The notes under the pieces are model-generated. The model searched no databases. It saw only the letters and a program-made list of their open reading frames with translations, and had not been told where the DNA came from. DNA of 64,000 bases from Craspedostauros australis (Eukaryota > Bacillariophyta > Bacillariophyceae > Mastogloiales > Achnanthaceae): assembly GCA_026770025.1 (NCBI GenBank), contig JAMXDE010000004.1:1364001-1428000 (forward strand), written 5' to 3'. The position numbers and the translations under genes are program-made. Within the stretch, counting starts at the first letter, position 1. Every line of letters starts with the position of its first letter. This document shows, in pieces, positions 1 through 9,755 of the stretch.

Positions 1-2
1 CC

Positions 3-614
3 TGTTCGCTGGCATCATCATCCAGGCTAACGCCACTATCACCGCCACCGCCAGCCTCATCGTCGCTTGTTCATAGCGATGGCAGCGACAGCAGCAGAAG
101 CAGCGAAAGTAGTCACAGTAGTGATGACAATCACAGTTGCAGCAGTCGCAAGAAACGAGCATCAAGATGGGACGCAATGGGCTGCAACGCGTCGCCATTA
201 CAATGTTCACGGAAACATCTCGCCAGCACTACCAGATTGTCGCCATCCCTCGCTGGAATGAGACAGGGGAGACCATGCAGGTGGGGGATGAATCATATGG
301 TCGAGAGCGACGACGACAAGGCCGAATCGGCTGAGAAGCCACCGCAGATGCACTCGTCCGCACCCTTCATCCGCGTCAACACAAAAATATTGCGCCAGCA
401 GCGAGTTGCCAGAGAGCAACAACAATATCGCATCAATTGCACTGTCGAGAGGGAGAAGACATCATGGGGGCAGCAGAAAGGAGAGTCTGGTCTTCTGGTA
501 TACAGATATAATGCTGAGCAACAGAAACCAGACATGGTGAGGATCTTTGCTCATCAATTCACCATGGAAAGATTGATCAAACCACAACGACGATCGTCAA
601 ATCCCGGTTTGTAG
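3..614 (+). CDS. 3' part of an unknown Ser-rich protein (5' end outside window)
   Basis: The frame is open from the first bases of the window to a TAG at 612-614, giving 203 residues with no need for an internal start. The first third is rich in Ser, Pro, Asp and His, with a basic patch (SRKKRASRW) near residue 55. The C-terminal half is a mixed, fold-like sequence ending in a basic tail (LIKPQRRSSNPGL). I do not recognise a domain. Coding is supported by the long uninterrupted frame and by composition that shifts from a low-complexity linker to an ordinary protein segment. An ATG at 177 lies in the frame but is probably internal. The rest of the gene lies upstream of the window. Confidence 0.45.
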   Translation, partial: CSLASSSRLTPLSPPPPASSSLVHSDGSDSSRSSESSHSSDDNHSCSSRKKRASRWDAMGCNASPLQCSRKHLASTTRLSPSLAGMRQGRPCRWGMNHMVESDDDKAESAEKPPQMHSSAPFIRVNTKILRQQRVAREQQQYRINCTVEREKTSWGQQKGESGLLVYRYNAEQQKPDMVRIFAHQFTMERLIKPQRRSSNPGL

Positions 615-1366
615 AATAGCGAGGGCGGCGTACTCTCAATCAAAGGGAACGGATTAAACTAGATCCAGAAAGAGCTCTCGTAGCTTGAGCAACATCAGCG
701 CTACCATCATTGCAGGTTGTATCGCACCTTGTGCTGCTCAACAAGAGCATTTCGTGCAATGAAGTAAAATGGAGTAGAGTGCGATGGAGCGACAAAGAAG
801 CAACAGCACCACTCTTGGCAACACAGGAACGCAGTCATCCTCTCCTCGAAAATTTCAGATGCGACTGTCTACCGCGCTTTCTTTGTCAGTTAGTTCCCTG
901 GCTGTCTTTCGCTATGACTACTTTGGCTGTCTGTTGACAACTGTGGACTCGTCGTTAACTTCAATCTTGTATCTGCGTGACTCAGCGTGTCATTGTTTCG
1001 ATACGAACAAAACGGTTGATTTCCACACCCATCTCCACTTCAACTGATGCCAACCTCTCCTCCTCTTCCTCCATCATTCATCGTTGTTGTGACAGCAACA
1101 TGCTTCGATGATGGTACAAGACATGCTGCGCTCATGTCATCATCATTCCTGAAACTTCACGGCATTCCCCATCCATTGTCTGCAGACCGGGGTGTCGTTG
1201 CACGCCCAGCAGCTGTCGCAAGGTGGCAGTCGCAACACACAGAAGTTCCGCTGTGATTGCGCCGCCACCACAAGGATCTCCTTCGAGATGCGACACTGAC
1301 CCAACCAGCAGCCATCGACAGAGTCATCAAGCAGAGTACTCCGCGAGCACAATCATACACGCGAGT
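615..1366. other. Intergenic, no gene seen
   Basis: About 750 bp between the partial gene and the sulfotransferase-like gene. Short frames on both strands have no protein-like character. A frame open upstream of 1367 begins with GTG at 1223 and has no ATG before 1367, so 1223-1366 is taken as leader sequence. Confidence 0.5.
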
Positions 1367-3157
1367 ATGAACGTCGGTGACAACGATGGCCATGATAGTG
1401 CTGATGATGCTACCAAACTCCATCATGATCAATCCAAGAGGATGATGAATGTGAAGAATGGACGGAAACCAAACACAGCACAACGCAGACACAAACACAA
1501 ACAACAGCGTTCTCTGTCATCGAAGTTCGTGATCGCCATCATCGTTCAGATCCTTACTTCAGCCATGTACATGTGGAAGCTATCTCAGACTGTCGATCCA
1601 ACCCAACACCCATCACATCCGTCTCAGCAGCAATATCAACGTGCCAATGGTCGCTTTGATCGATCAACGACGGTGCTGCCCAACACGAGTGCTACCGTGG
1701 CTTCTGCGGCTTCAGCTTCAAGGGCTGCTGAGATTGAGAAAGCACCAGAATCTATGCCGATCCCCGTTTCCGCACCTTCACCGCAAGCACACGCAAAAGT
1801 AAAACCAAACAAAGCACAAACAACGCACGCAAAGAAGATGCCTCGGTTCATCATCCATGTTGGACCATCCAAGACGGCGACCACCACCATCCAAACCAGC
1901 CTGGCGGATCTGTCCAGAAGCACCATCCTCAGGCAAGATCACTACATGTACTGGGGACGGTACCATCTGAACGGGCAATTCAGGGGGAATCGGATGGGAT
2001 ATCTCAATGACATGTGGAACATGACGTGCATGCATGACGATTACACCGCATACCTGCACAAGAAACGTCAATTGCAATCCGCAGGCAATGTAACCAATGT
2101 AACCAATGCAACAGATGCAACCAATACAACAGACGCCGTCACACCATCGCCACCTCCGATTCCAATTCCGCATTGCGTCAAGAGGATGAAGAACCTACTA
2201 AATGCACTGAGGCAGCGTGGCCTGTCCACCATCATGAGCGACGAGAAGTACTCCTACCTGCAGCGTTTCAGGCGCGGCATCTACGACAACCCCGTCTTCT
2301 TCGAAAACATCAGGGACCTCTTGGCTGGCTGGAATCTGACCGTTGTCGTCACGTACCGCCGCGTCTTCGAATGGATGCTCAGCACCATGAAGGAGATGAA
2401 CGGTAGCGCGGCTGAGGAGAACAACGAATGCACCCGATGGCCAAAGGATGGCGGCGAAGCGCATCCCCGAACCTGGCCGTTGATCTACGAATGGATCCGA
2501 TCGAGCTCCCGTCCCTTCTTTGGACATCCACGCCATCGCAAGACCATGACGCTGAGGTACGTCCACATGGATGGGACGGTCCAGAACTGGGGAGAAGGTG
2601 GCGTCGCCGTCCACGCCCTCAACCTCCATTCCAAGCAGCACATCACGCAGCAGCTCATGTGCGACTTCATCGACGATGCTCCCAACTCCTGCCACCATCT
2701 TCGGAACCAGACGGTCAACGTCGCACGCAACGTGCGCAACATGGCGTGGTTCAATTACAACGACATCATCTTCGCAGCTGCCGAACGTGGTCTCATCAGT
2801 GCAGACACGCAGACTCAGCGCACCAGAATCGAGATGGTGGATGAGATGGTGCGATATCACCGCGACGTGCTGAACAAGACCATCGCCGATCTCCCGTTGA
2901 AATGTCCCAATGATGGACATCTGGAGTATTTGCTCGCTATGTCACTTGCCACGGAAGCGAAGCTGATGCCGGAATGGTACGCATCTCCTGAGGGCGAGGC
3001 AATGCACCGCTCGTCCTTTCAGCGCATCGCGTACGAGAGACGCGAATTCTGCAACATCGATCTGGACCGATTGTTCCAGGATGTGACATCGTGGGATGGT
3101 TTGCTTCAGAGCATGAAGAAGACGAGGAAGAAGAGGAAGGAGGGGAGACAGAAGTAG
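1367..3157 (+). CDS. Type II membrane sulfotransferase-like protein
   Basis: Single-exon gene of 596 residues starting at the first in-frame ATG (1367). A basic cytosolic tail of ~52 residues is followed by one hydrophobic segment (about residues 54-72), then a Ser/Ala/Pro-rich stem and a globular domain. The domain opens with FIIHVGPSKTATTTIQ (about residues 162-177), which matches the 5'-phosphosulfate loop that binds PAPS in sulfotransferases. A later segment, VVVTYRRVFEWMLSTMKEMN, has the Arg...Ser arrangement of the 3'-phosphate-binding motif. Several N-x-S/T sites lie in the stem and domain. This layout is that of Golgi carbohydrate or tyrosine sulfotransferases, so I infer sulfation of glycans or proteins in the Golgi lumen. 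The acceptor is unknown. The C-terminus is Lys/Arg-rich. Confidence 0.75.
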   Translation: MNVGDNDGHDSADDATKLHHDQSKRMMNVKNGRKPNTAQRRHKHKQQRSLSSKFVIAIIVQILTSAMYMWKLSQTVDPTQHPSHPSQQQYQRANGRFDRSTTVLPNTSATVASAASASRAAEIEKAPESMPIPVSAPSPQAHAKVKPNKAQTTHAKKMPRFIIHVGPSKTATTTIQTSLADLSRSTILRQDHYMYWGRYHLNGQFRGNRMGYLNDMWNMTCMHDDYTAYLHKKRQLQSAGNVTNVTNATDATNTTDAVTPSPPPIPIPHCVKRMKNLLNALRQRGLSTIMSDEKYSYLQRFRRGIYDNPVFFENIRDLLAGWNLTVVVTYRRVFEWMLSTMKEMNGSAAEENNECTRWPKDGGEAHPRTWPLIYEWIRSSSRPFFGHPRHRKTMTLRYVHMDGTVQNWGEGGVAVHALNLHSKQHITQQLMCDFIDDAPNSCHHLRNQTVNVARNVRNMAWFNYNDIIFAAAERGLISADTQTQRTRIEMVDEMVRYHRDVLNKTIADLPLKCPNDGHLEYLLAMSLATEAKLMPEWYASPEGEAMHRSSFQRIAYERREFCNIDLDRLFQDVTSWDGLLQSMKKTRKKRKEGRQK

Positions 3158-3938
3158 AGCAGAGCAGAACAGAACAGCAGACTGCGCCGCCATAGATCGT
3201 TGCTACAATAATATCATACTCCACATGTAATTGAATATTCTACGATGTAATAGAATACTGTGGTGGGGTACTGGCTTTGATGGTGGTGAGACTATCATCC
3301 ACCAACACGACTTGCGGGCAGCCATTCATGACAGTTCTGTTGGTCAATTGAGTCGACTGTGCCTGCGACGACAACATTCATTCGTGACGTCATGTGCAAC
3401 AACCGCCATCTGCCGCTTCGATTTTCCGCCAATTCCATCCACCAATTTCCGTCGGAGGCAGAGAAGAAGAACAAGAACAAGAGACATCACCATCAGCTCT
3501 CTCTCTCTCTCTGCACAACCATCCTTCATGACCAACCAATCACCAAACCAGACATCCAAAACAGAAGCAAACAGAGACAAACAGAAGCAGAAAGCGAACG
3601 ACACATCACCACCCTCCCTCCCTTTTCCGCCCTTCTCTCTCCTCTTGTTCCTCCTCCTTTCGTTCTCATTTCCTTCTCGTTCTTCTTCCATCTCTTCTTC
3701 GGAGCCACTTCCGCCATTCCATCGAGCTTCATTCCGCGCCACCAACCAATCGACCAACTTGTTGGGCTCCACACACATCTCTCAACTTGCGATCTTCTCC
3801 GACACCTTCCATCCCATCTTCATTTGAAGACGACGGCATAGCACATCACAAGGCAGCGTGCTGTAGAGAGAGAAATAGTGGAGACAGTGGAGACATCGCA
3901 CACCAGAGACGCAGAAAAGTGGCAGAGAACGCAACAAC
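3158..3938. other. Intergenic/5' region with CT-rich tract
   Basis: About 780 bp upstream of the uroporphyrin methyltransferase gene. It has a strongly pyrimidine-rich stretch (about 3500-3700, including a CT run near 3502-3514). Overlapping open frames here on both strands are low-complexity and I do not accept them as genes. A perfect TGACGTCA palindrome lies at 3385-3392. Confidence 0.45.
3385..3392. promoter_or_regulatory. CRE-like palindrome TGACGTCA
   Basis: A perfect 8-bp cAMP-response-element palindrome, a bZIP-type binding site, about 550 bp upstream of the plastid uroporphyrin-III methyltransferase ATG. In diatoms, TGACGT/ACGTCA elements mediate CO2/cAMP responses at carbonic anhydrase promoters. 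A role here is inference from the motif alone. Confidence 0.3.
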
Positions 3939-5329
3939 ATGAGATCGATTGCTTCCAACCTGGCCACGTTGGTGGCTCCATTGGTGATTCCGCTGATGGT
4001 CACAATCCCATCGATGGATGCATTCATCATCGTCACGTCACCAATGGTCGTGCATCAATCAAGACATCAATCAAGCCATCACAGACACGATGATCAACCC
4101 ACAAGTATCATCACCAACAACAACTGTGTGACGAGCACAGCGATGAATGCTGCCAAGGCAACGGCAGATGAAAATGGATGGGATATTCCAGATCCATCAT
4201 CGCTGCCACCGCTGTACCAATCATCATTGAATAGCAATGCCAATGGAAATGCCAATAACAAGGGCAAGGGCAAAAGTCGCAGCAAACCCATCAAGCAACT
4301 TCCCAATGGAGGCACCATCACCATGGTGGGATCGGGACCAGGCGATCCCAACCTCCTCACGGTCTCGGCGTACAAGCTGCTCACCGAGGCAACTTCCAAC
4401 ACGCTCGTCATCTGCGATCGGCTGGTCAGCAAGGAGATCCTGGATCTGATTTCGGATGATGCGGAGCAGAAGATCGCGCGGAAATTGCCAGGATGTGCGA
4501 ATCTGGCGCAGAATGAGATCTACAAGTGGGCGCATGAAGGGTTGCAGAAGGGAATGGAAGTGATCCGATTGAAGATCGGTGATCCGTTCGTGTTTGGCCG
4601 TGGTGGCGAAGAGGTGTTGCAATTCCGAGACTACGGCATCGAACCCAGCGTCATTCCGGTGAGTGTTCACATGTGCGAGCATGATATCACAAGGCCTCGC
4701 CACTTGTATTCCAGTTGGTCGAGCGCGGTTGGACTGCCATTCATTCACTCACCATCCATCAATCTCATCAACGCTCACATTATCGTTCACGTCAACGTTC
4801 TCCTTCGCGCTGTTCCATACCACCAATATTCACATTCCATGGTCGCCCTCCATCGCAGGGCGTTTCGGCAGCATTCTCGGCACCATTGCTGGGTTCCATC
4901 CCTGTCACCCACCGTGGCGTCGCCAACCAGGTCGTCATGTGCACCGGATACGGACGGGAAGGAACCTCGCCTGATCTCATCCAATACCATCCAGAACAGA
5001 CCATCGTCTTCCTCATGGCCGTGGGTCGTCTCACGGAGCTTTCGGAACGGCTGCAGCGACTCGCGGGATACCCAGCAGACACAGCAGTCGGAATCATCGA
5101 ACGAGCCGGTTGTCCCGAGCAACGAACGGTGGTTGGTGATCTGAGCAACATCGGTGCTATCGCCAAGGAATACAATGTGCAGGCACCGTCGACGATCGTG
5201 GTTGGGAACGTGGTTCGGGTGTTGTTGGCGGACGACGATGAGATGGAAGGCGGCGAAGCGAGCGTGCTGCAAGGCCTCATCTCGACATGCAATGATACCG
5301 CGGCAGTATCTCCGGCGTTCGCAGCTTGA
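3939..5329 (+). CDS. Uroporphyrin-III C-methyltransferase, plastid-targeted (two exons)
   Basis: Exons 3939-4658 and 4859-5329 give 396 residues. The intron (4659-4858, 200 nt) has a GTGAGT donor and a CGCAG acceptor, and the join restores SVIP-GVSAAFSAP, a conserved block of the family. The enzyme transfers two methyls from SAM to uroporphyrinogen III, giving precorrin-2 on the way to siroheme (cofactor of nitrite and sulfite reductases). Seen: MVGSGPGDPNLLT (about residues 129-141), the DRLVS strand, a GDPFVFGRGGEE loop, and after the join PVTHRGVA and VFLMAVGRL. The N-terminus is a signal peptide with an S-M-D-A-F step near residue 29, which resembles the diatom plastid motif. A Gly/Asn/Lys-rich linker precedes the catalytic domain. 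The reductase and ferrochelatase parts of bacterial CysG are absent. Confidence 0.9.
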
Positions 5330-5876
5330 GTTGTGTTTGCGAGACGTATTGGTGCGACCTATGCCATACTTGCACGAACACAAGTGCATTACTCGTACTT
5401 GTGAGTAGAGTACGAGCCACATGGGTACATGTTGACAGTTTTGCATTCCGTGATCATCATCATCATCGCATGGCACAGCGTAGAGAGTCGGCTGCTTCCC
5501 CGCAGAAGTAGTGTACCATGTCATACAACTACGATACGAATAAATAGAGATGGACGTTCGCATGACATGGTGCGGAACATGAATTGCAACTGCGCATGGC
5601 AAGTACGAGTATGAAACCAAACCGTCCGTTCATTGGTACGCAAGACATGACCACTCATCGACAACACTGTTGCGACTCGATGAAGGTCTTCGTGTAGTAG
5701 AGAACGGTGATTCATTCGGTTACTTCACTTTACGACTATGTATGGTACGAGTATGGTATTGATCCCCCTCTTGTGACATCCAGAGGGGTTCAGCAAGTGT
5801 ACGTGTATCACACCTCATCTCATCTCATTTCGAGTTCTACTATATGTACTACCGCGACATATCCATAGTGTCTTGC
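5330..5876. other. Convergent 3' intergenic region
   Basis: About 550 bp between two convergent genes. I see no gene. The stretch contains several copies of TACTCGTA/GTACGAGT-type sequence (for example 5394-5413 and around 5590 and 5740), a motif that recurs in other intergenic parts of the window. Confidence 0.4.
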
Positions 5877-7061
5877 TCACAACTTGCACTCCTCGCACTC
5901 CTCCAACCCTTCGAACCAATTCACCAGGTACGTGTTGTAGATGAAGCATCCCAGACAGAAACCGACGCTCGATTCCAGCCAGGTGGCGACGTTGCATGTC
6001 AGCACCACGCTCGCGATCAAAGGCTTGTACAAGTCCTTGTCCATCTCCTTGCGGAGCACGAACAACGTCAAGCATGTGCATGCCAACGTGAGACCGATCA
6101 ACCAAGCAAAGCGCTTTGGTCTGGCCGGTTTCCAGTACGGTCCCTCGGGATGGAGCAGGATGGAGAGAAGGGTGCCAGCGATGCCGATCGGTGCCAGCGG
6201 CGTCAGACCGAACACCATGCTGCTCAGGAACTCCCATGCCACCAGCGGGAACAGCACCTGGACGTAGATCTTGTCGTTCCAGAAGAATACGTTCATCAGG
6301 GCGATCCACGTGATGACGTTGAGGAGACCAGCTCGGGCGCGCACCGCGTGCTCGTCCATGTAGATCTCATCCGGCTTGTCGGGGTTGACGTTGCTGTGTC
6401 CGAGGTCCCACCAGTTGCCGTACTTGCCACGGATGATGAATCTGTCCATGTTGGACATGGGCTGTGCCTTGTCCATGCCGGTGTGACCGTGAACGCCAGC
6501 TCCACCAGCAGCATCCTTGTCCCCCCATGGGAAGTTGTCGCATTGGATGTCGTTGGGCAGGAGGTGACGAGCGTTGGTCACCACTGGCACGCTCTTCAGC
6601 AGGTCATCCGAGCTGACGTTGGCGTCCATGCCAAACTCAGGTCCCACCTGATTCCGGAGGATCATCAGGGCAGGGATGGTCTTGAGGCCGAACAGATCTC
6701 TCATGGCCGCGGTCTTCTCCAGGTCGTACGGCATCACGTCGATCCCGGCCACCTTGTTGCAACTTTGGCGGAAGTTGTCATGGCCGTCGCGGTCGTTGCT
6801 GACGAAGATGACCTTGCATCGCTTGTGTGGTTGGAGGGTCTTGAGGGCGGCAGATACGACGGTGGGTGCGAATTCCTTGCAGTGGGGACAGTAGTTGGCA
6901 CCGATGAATACGGCGATGTAGTCGTAGAGGTCGGTGTCGAATGCCTGTTGGGTTGGGATGAGAGTGATGGGACATTCCTCAGCATGGCACTCACTTTGAT
7001 TTTGCTGGATGGATGGACCAAAGAGGGCGATGCGCCAGTCCTGGTTGTTGTCCTCGCTCAT
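5877..7061 (-). CDS. Thioredoxin-fold protein with C-terminal DUF4395 membrane domain
   Basis: Single exon of 394 residues from the ATG at 7061. An upstream in-frame ATG at 7190 would add a (TTTGG)n-encoded Lys-Pro-Asn-Gln-Thr repeat, so I prefer 7061. The N-terminal half has a tryparedoxin/nucleoredoxin-like fold: a strand IAVFIGANYCPHC with the CPHC redox motif at residues 58-61, VIFVSNDRDG, and a cis-Pro strand LKTIPALMIL. The C-terminal half (about residues 230-360) matches DUF4395, beginning AVRARAGLLNVITWIALMN with four to five membrane segments. I infer a membrane-bound thiol-disulfide oxidoreductase. The compartment is unclear, since no convincing signal peptide precedes residue 1. 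The C-terminus is Cys-rich (CEECKL). Confidence 0.75.
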   Translation of the reverse strand: MSEDNNQDWRIALFGPSIQQNQSECHAEECPITLIPTQQAFDTDLYDYIAVFIGANYCPHCKEFAPTVVSAALKTLQPHKRCKVIFVSNDRDGHDNFRQSCNKVAGIDVMPYDLEKTAAMRDLFGLKTIPALMILRNQVGPEFGMDANVSSDDLLKSVPVVTNARHLLPNDIQCDNFPWGDKDAAGGAGVHGHTGMDKAQPMSNMDRFIIRGKYGNWWDLGHSNVNPDKPDEIYMDEHAVRARAGLLNVITWIALMNVFFWNDKIYVQVLFPLVAWEFLSSMVFGLTPLAPIGIAGTLLSILLHPEGPYWKPARPKRFAWLIGLTLACTCLTLFVLRKEMDKDLYKPLIASVVLTCNVATWLESSVGFCLGCFIYNTYLVNWFEGLEECEECKL

Positions 7062-7078
7062 GGTTGCGTGGTTGATTG

Positions 7079-7113
7079 TTTGGTTTGGTTTGGTTTGGTT
7101 TGGTTTGGTTGGG
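7079..7113. repeat. (TTTGG)n microsatellite in the 5' leader
   Basis: About seven tandem TTTGG units lie just upstream of the minus-strand start at 7061. If read through from 7190 they would encode a repetitive N-terminus, which argues for the downstream start. Confidence 0.75.
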
Positions 7114-7529
7114 CTGTGTGTGCTGATGTGTTGATGTGTTTGCAGTTGTGCTGAAGTTGTTTTTATGAGAACGATGATGATCATGGACACAGAGAGGGAT
7201 GAACATTGCTGAATGGAAGAGATCTGACATGAACTATCGCGAAAGTGCCAACGATTGGCCTATCGCGGTACAAATCAACAAACATAAACACACGTGAGCG
7301 CGAGTAGATAGCTGTACAAGAACATACAAGGACATACCAGGAGACTGGAATGCTGGAATACTGGAATACTGGAGGAACATGGTATGGAGATGGAGAGAAG
7401 CTGATGCATCGAAAGGCATCGAACGGCATCGAAGCACCGAGATACGGAGACACCCAAGAAGCGGAAAAAGACGAAAGGCCTGACATCGACATGTTGATGG
7501 AGCGAGTATTGGTGGAATGGTATTACGAC

Positions 7530-7575
7530 CTGCACTCAATGTAAAACGGTGTCGCGATAGCACTAGTTGTGGAGT
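7530..7575 (+). repeat. Left copy of 46-bp inverted repeat (candidate TIR)
   Basis: The sequence starting CTGCACTCAATGTAAAACGG reappears as its reverse complement at 26155-26200. The outer 30 bases match exactly, and the following ~16 match with about five differences. Sequences inside the two copies are unrelated, as expected for terminal inverted repeats of one element. TACGA lies just outside both copies (7524-7528 and 26204-26208) but at unequal distance, so a target duplication is not proven. Confidence 0.55.
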
Positions 7576-9139
7576 GTTTTTCGAGTTTTACTCGTGATGA
7601 GTCGTGATAAAGTAGACTAAAATAGAGCACACCCAAAACCATCCAAACAACTGCTTATGATGTTATATCTCAACAACGCACCATTTAAAATTAAAACTAG
7701 ACAGTGCATTCGGACGCTTGGCTATCGTTTATTCTGAATATCGAAGTTAAATTTGTATGAACTTTATTTTTAATGTCGTTTTGGCTTGCTGTCTGTCAGG
7801 TGGTGGGTGGCAAAAATTCTCGATGGCACCATGCTGCCCTCCCTTCAGCACCCATGATCACCATTATCATCCCTGGCATTTTCACAATCTGCGCACCACA
7901 TTAGCTCCGCATACCCCCCATCTGTCCATCCCATGAAGCTTCTCCACGGATAGCCGCATCTCATACTCCAAACTGTCCCTGCACTGAAAAGCAGAAATTT
8001 TGAAAACACGATTTCGATGCTGATGCCATTCGGATTTGGATCCGTATCTCGTCGATACGATCCTTGCAGCTCCTCCACATGCCCCTCATGCATTCCCACA
8101 TTCTCTGGCGACACACTGATGTGTTCAGAATGGGTTGGGAGTTCGTACCTCCAAAGGTACACCTCCATGTGCTGATGTCACCATGGAGTTTTTGCGATAC
8201 CAAAAAAAAACCATTTTGTGTGCATCCCACCTTGCAGCCTCTTACAGACCGTATCCGTGGAGAAGGCTCCGCCCTGGTCATCTTGAGTTGATTCCGAACA
8301 CATCTTGTATGGGTGGCTTTGCGATTTGGGTGACTTGCCAATGGCACCCATCACGAGCGAAGTCACGTGGTGTGTCCGCCGCCACCCACCAAAAAACTCT
8401 TGCCCTCCACTTGTTTGTTGCGGAGGGCACCTTCCAGGCCACCCCCGACCCTCAAACTTCGTGTGCATCTTCATCGTATCCTCTTGGATGCGTCTTGCCC
8501 ATCAATAGTCGTTGGAATGGCCTGTGCATTCCAGGCAGAGACCATATCCAACGAGCAGATGTTCCTCTGAATCGTGTCGCTTGCGCGTGGGCCTGCCACG
8601 GCCCCAAATCAACCACTCCGGCATCACCCTCTCGCTCATCCACCAATCTTTACATGGCGGTTCCGCCTATGCCCTCGGATCTTGCAATGGACCACTGGTT
8701 GCTGCAGTGACGATGATGCCGTTCGGCGGCGCTTGAGGAGTTTTGTTGTGTTTCTCCATTGTCATGTTGTTGTGTTGTGTTTGGTGTTCTCAAACAGTTT
8801 TTGCTGTCGGGGGCCATGGAAATTAACCACAATTCTACCGAATGTGCCCATCAATGAGAACACTTTGCGAGTCCCGAATTGCGAATCCATTCCACAACGA
8901 CACAGCGGAGGCACAAAATCCTCCTCACAAAGTTGACAGAGGAAACACAGCGCATCTCAAACGAGTTCCTCCTGTTTCTCTGCTGCTTGTAGTCATAGCT
9001 TACACAGAATGTAGAATGACTGTGACCTTCCCACAAAGGAAAGAGTGGATGGTACAAGGCACCTTGTGACCATCCTCCTGTGTTGTCCATGCCGTTCTGT
9101 GGTGCGCTGCGCTGTGCTGCGCGTCAATGACTGGTGATG

Positions 9140-9172
9140 CGCTGTGCTGTGCTGTGCTGTGCTGTGCTGTTC
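9140..9172. repeat. GTGCT microsatellite
   Basis: Tandem GTGCT-type pentamers (GCTGTGCTGTGCT...), preceded by related degenerate units from about 9103. Noncoding, upstream of the transposase gene. Confidence 0.7.
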
Positions 9173-9459
9173 TCCTTGTGTGCCTGGTGTGCGTCATGAC
9201 CAGCCAATCTTGTACAATCAGCTTGCAACCTCTATTGGCACACAGCTAGTATTCACCATGAGTTCCCTTGTTGTTAGACCATGTGTGCTGAATCAATCCA
9301 ATCGTTGTTCGAGTCTTGAGTCCTTTGTGTCAATCACACTTCGATTCGAAAGATCCAAGAAAACTACTCGATAGAATTCGGAAAATGTGATGCGGGTTTC
9401 AGACCCAAGACAAAATTAGGAAGATGATCCAAGAGGATCAAAGAGACTCTATTAGACCT

Positions 9460-9487
9460 CCAAACATGTGTCATAGCACATGTTTGG
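9460..9487. repeat. Perfect 11-bp stem hairpin
   Basis: CCAAACATGTG, a six-base spacer, then CACATGTTTGG: a perfect inverted repeat about 270 bp upstream of the transposase start. It could be a cruciform, terminator-like or protein-binding site. Its function is unknown. Confidence 0.5.
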
Positions 9488-9755
9488 ACACAGATACACT
9501 AATTAGCAGGAGTAACCAGCAGTTTGGCATGGTTACAACACGATGGACAATGGTGAATAGCACCATTAGTGGAGCCAAGAAGTAGAAAACAGGAAGATGA
9601 TGAGCTCTTATTGATGAGCTCATAATCTCAACAAACTTAACTTTGTAAACCATCACTTCAAACAAGCACACACAATAACACAGTTCTATCAACCTTCACC
9701 CACATTGGACGTAGTTGTATCATCCCGCAACCACTGAACTCTTCACGTTGCAAGC

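Larger units (their letters stand above)
7062..9755. other. Long gene-poor stretch before the transposase
   Basis: About 2.7 kb without a gene I can defend. It includes the leader repeat (7079-7113), the left copy of the 46-bp inverted repeat (7530-7575), an AT-rich part (about 7660-7780), a GTGCT-type microsatellite (about 9140-9172) and a perfect 11-bp hairpin (9460-9487). On the minus strand between about 7845 and 8646, pieces in different frames look protein-like (for example LPGMHRPFQRLLMGKTHPRG), as if an old coding region had decayed. I cannot assign a family. Confidence 0.35.

Noticed and set aside
1223-1366. N-terminal extension of the sulfotransferase-like frame
   Set aside because: The extension would have to start at GTG. 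The first in-frame ATG is 1367, and the type II layout is complete from there.
3231-3827. 198-codon open frame upstream of the uroporphyrin methyltransferase gene
   Set aside because: It is mostly the CT-rich tract translated as Ser/Pro/Phe repeats, with overlapping open frames on both strands and no family features.
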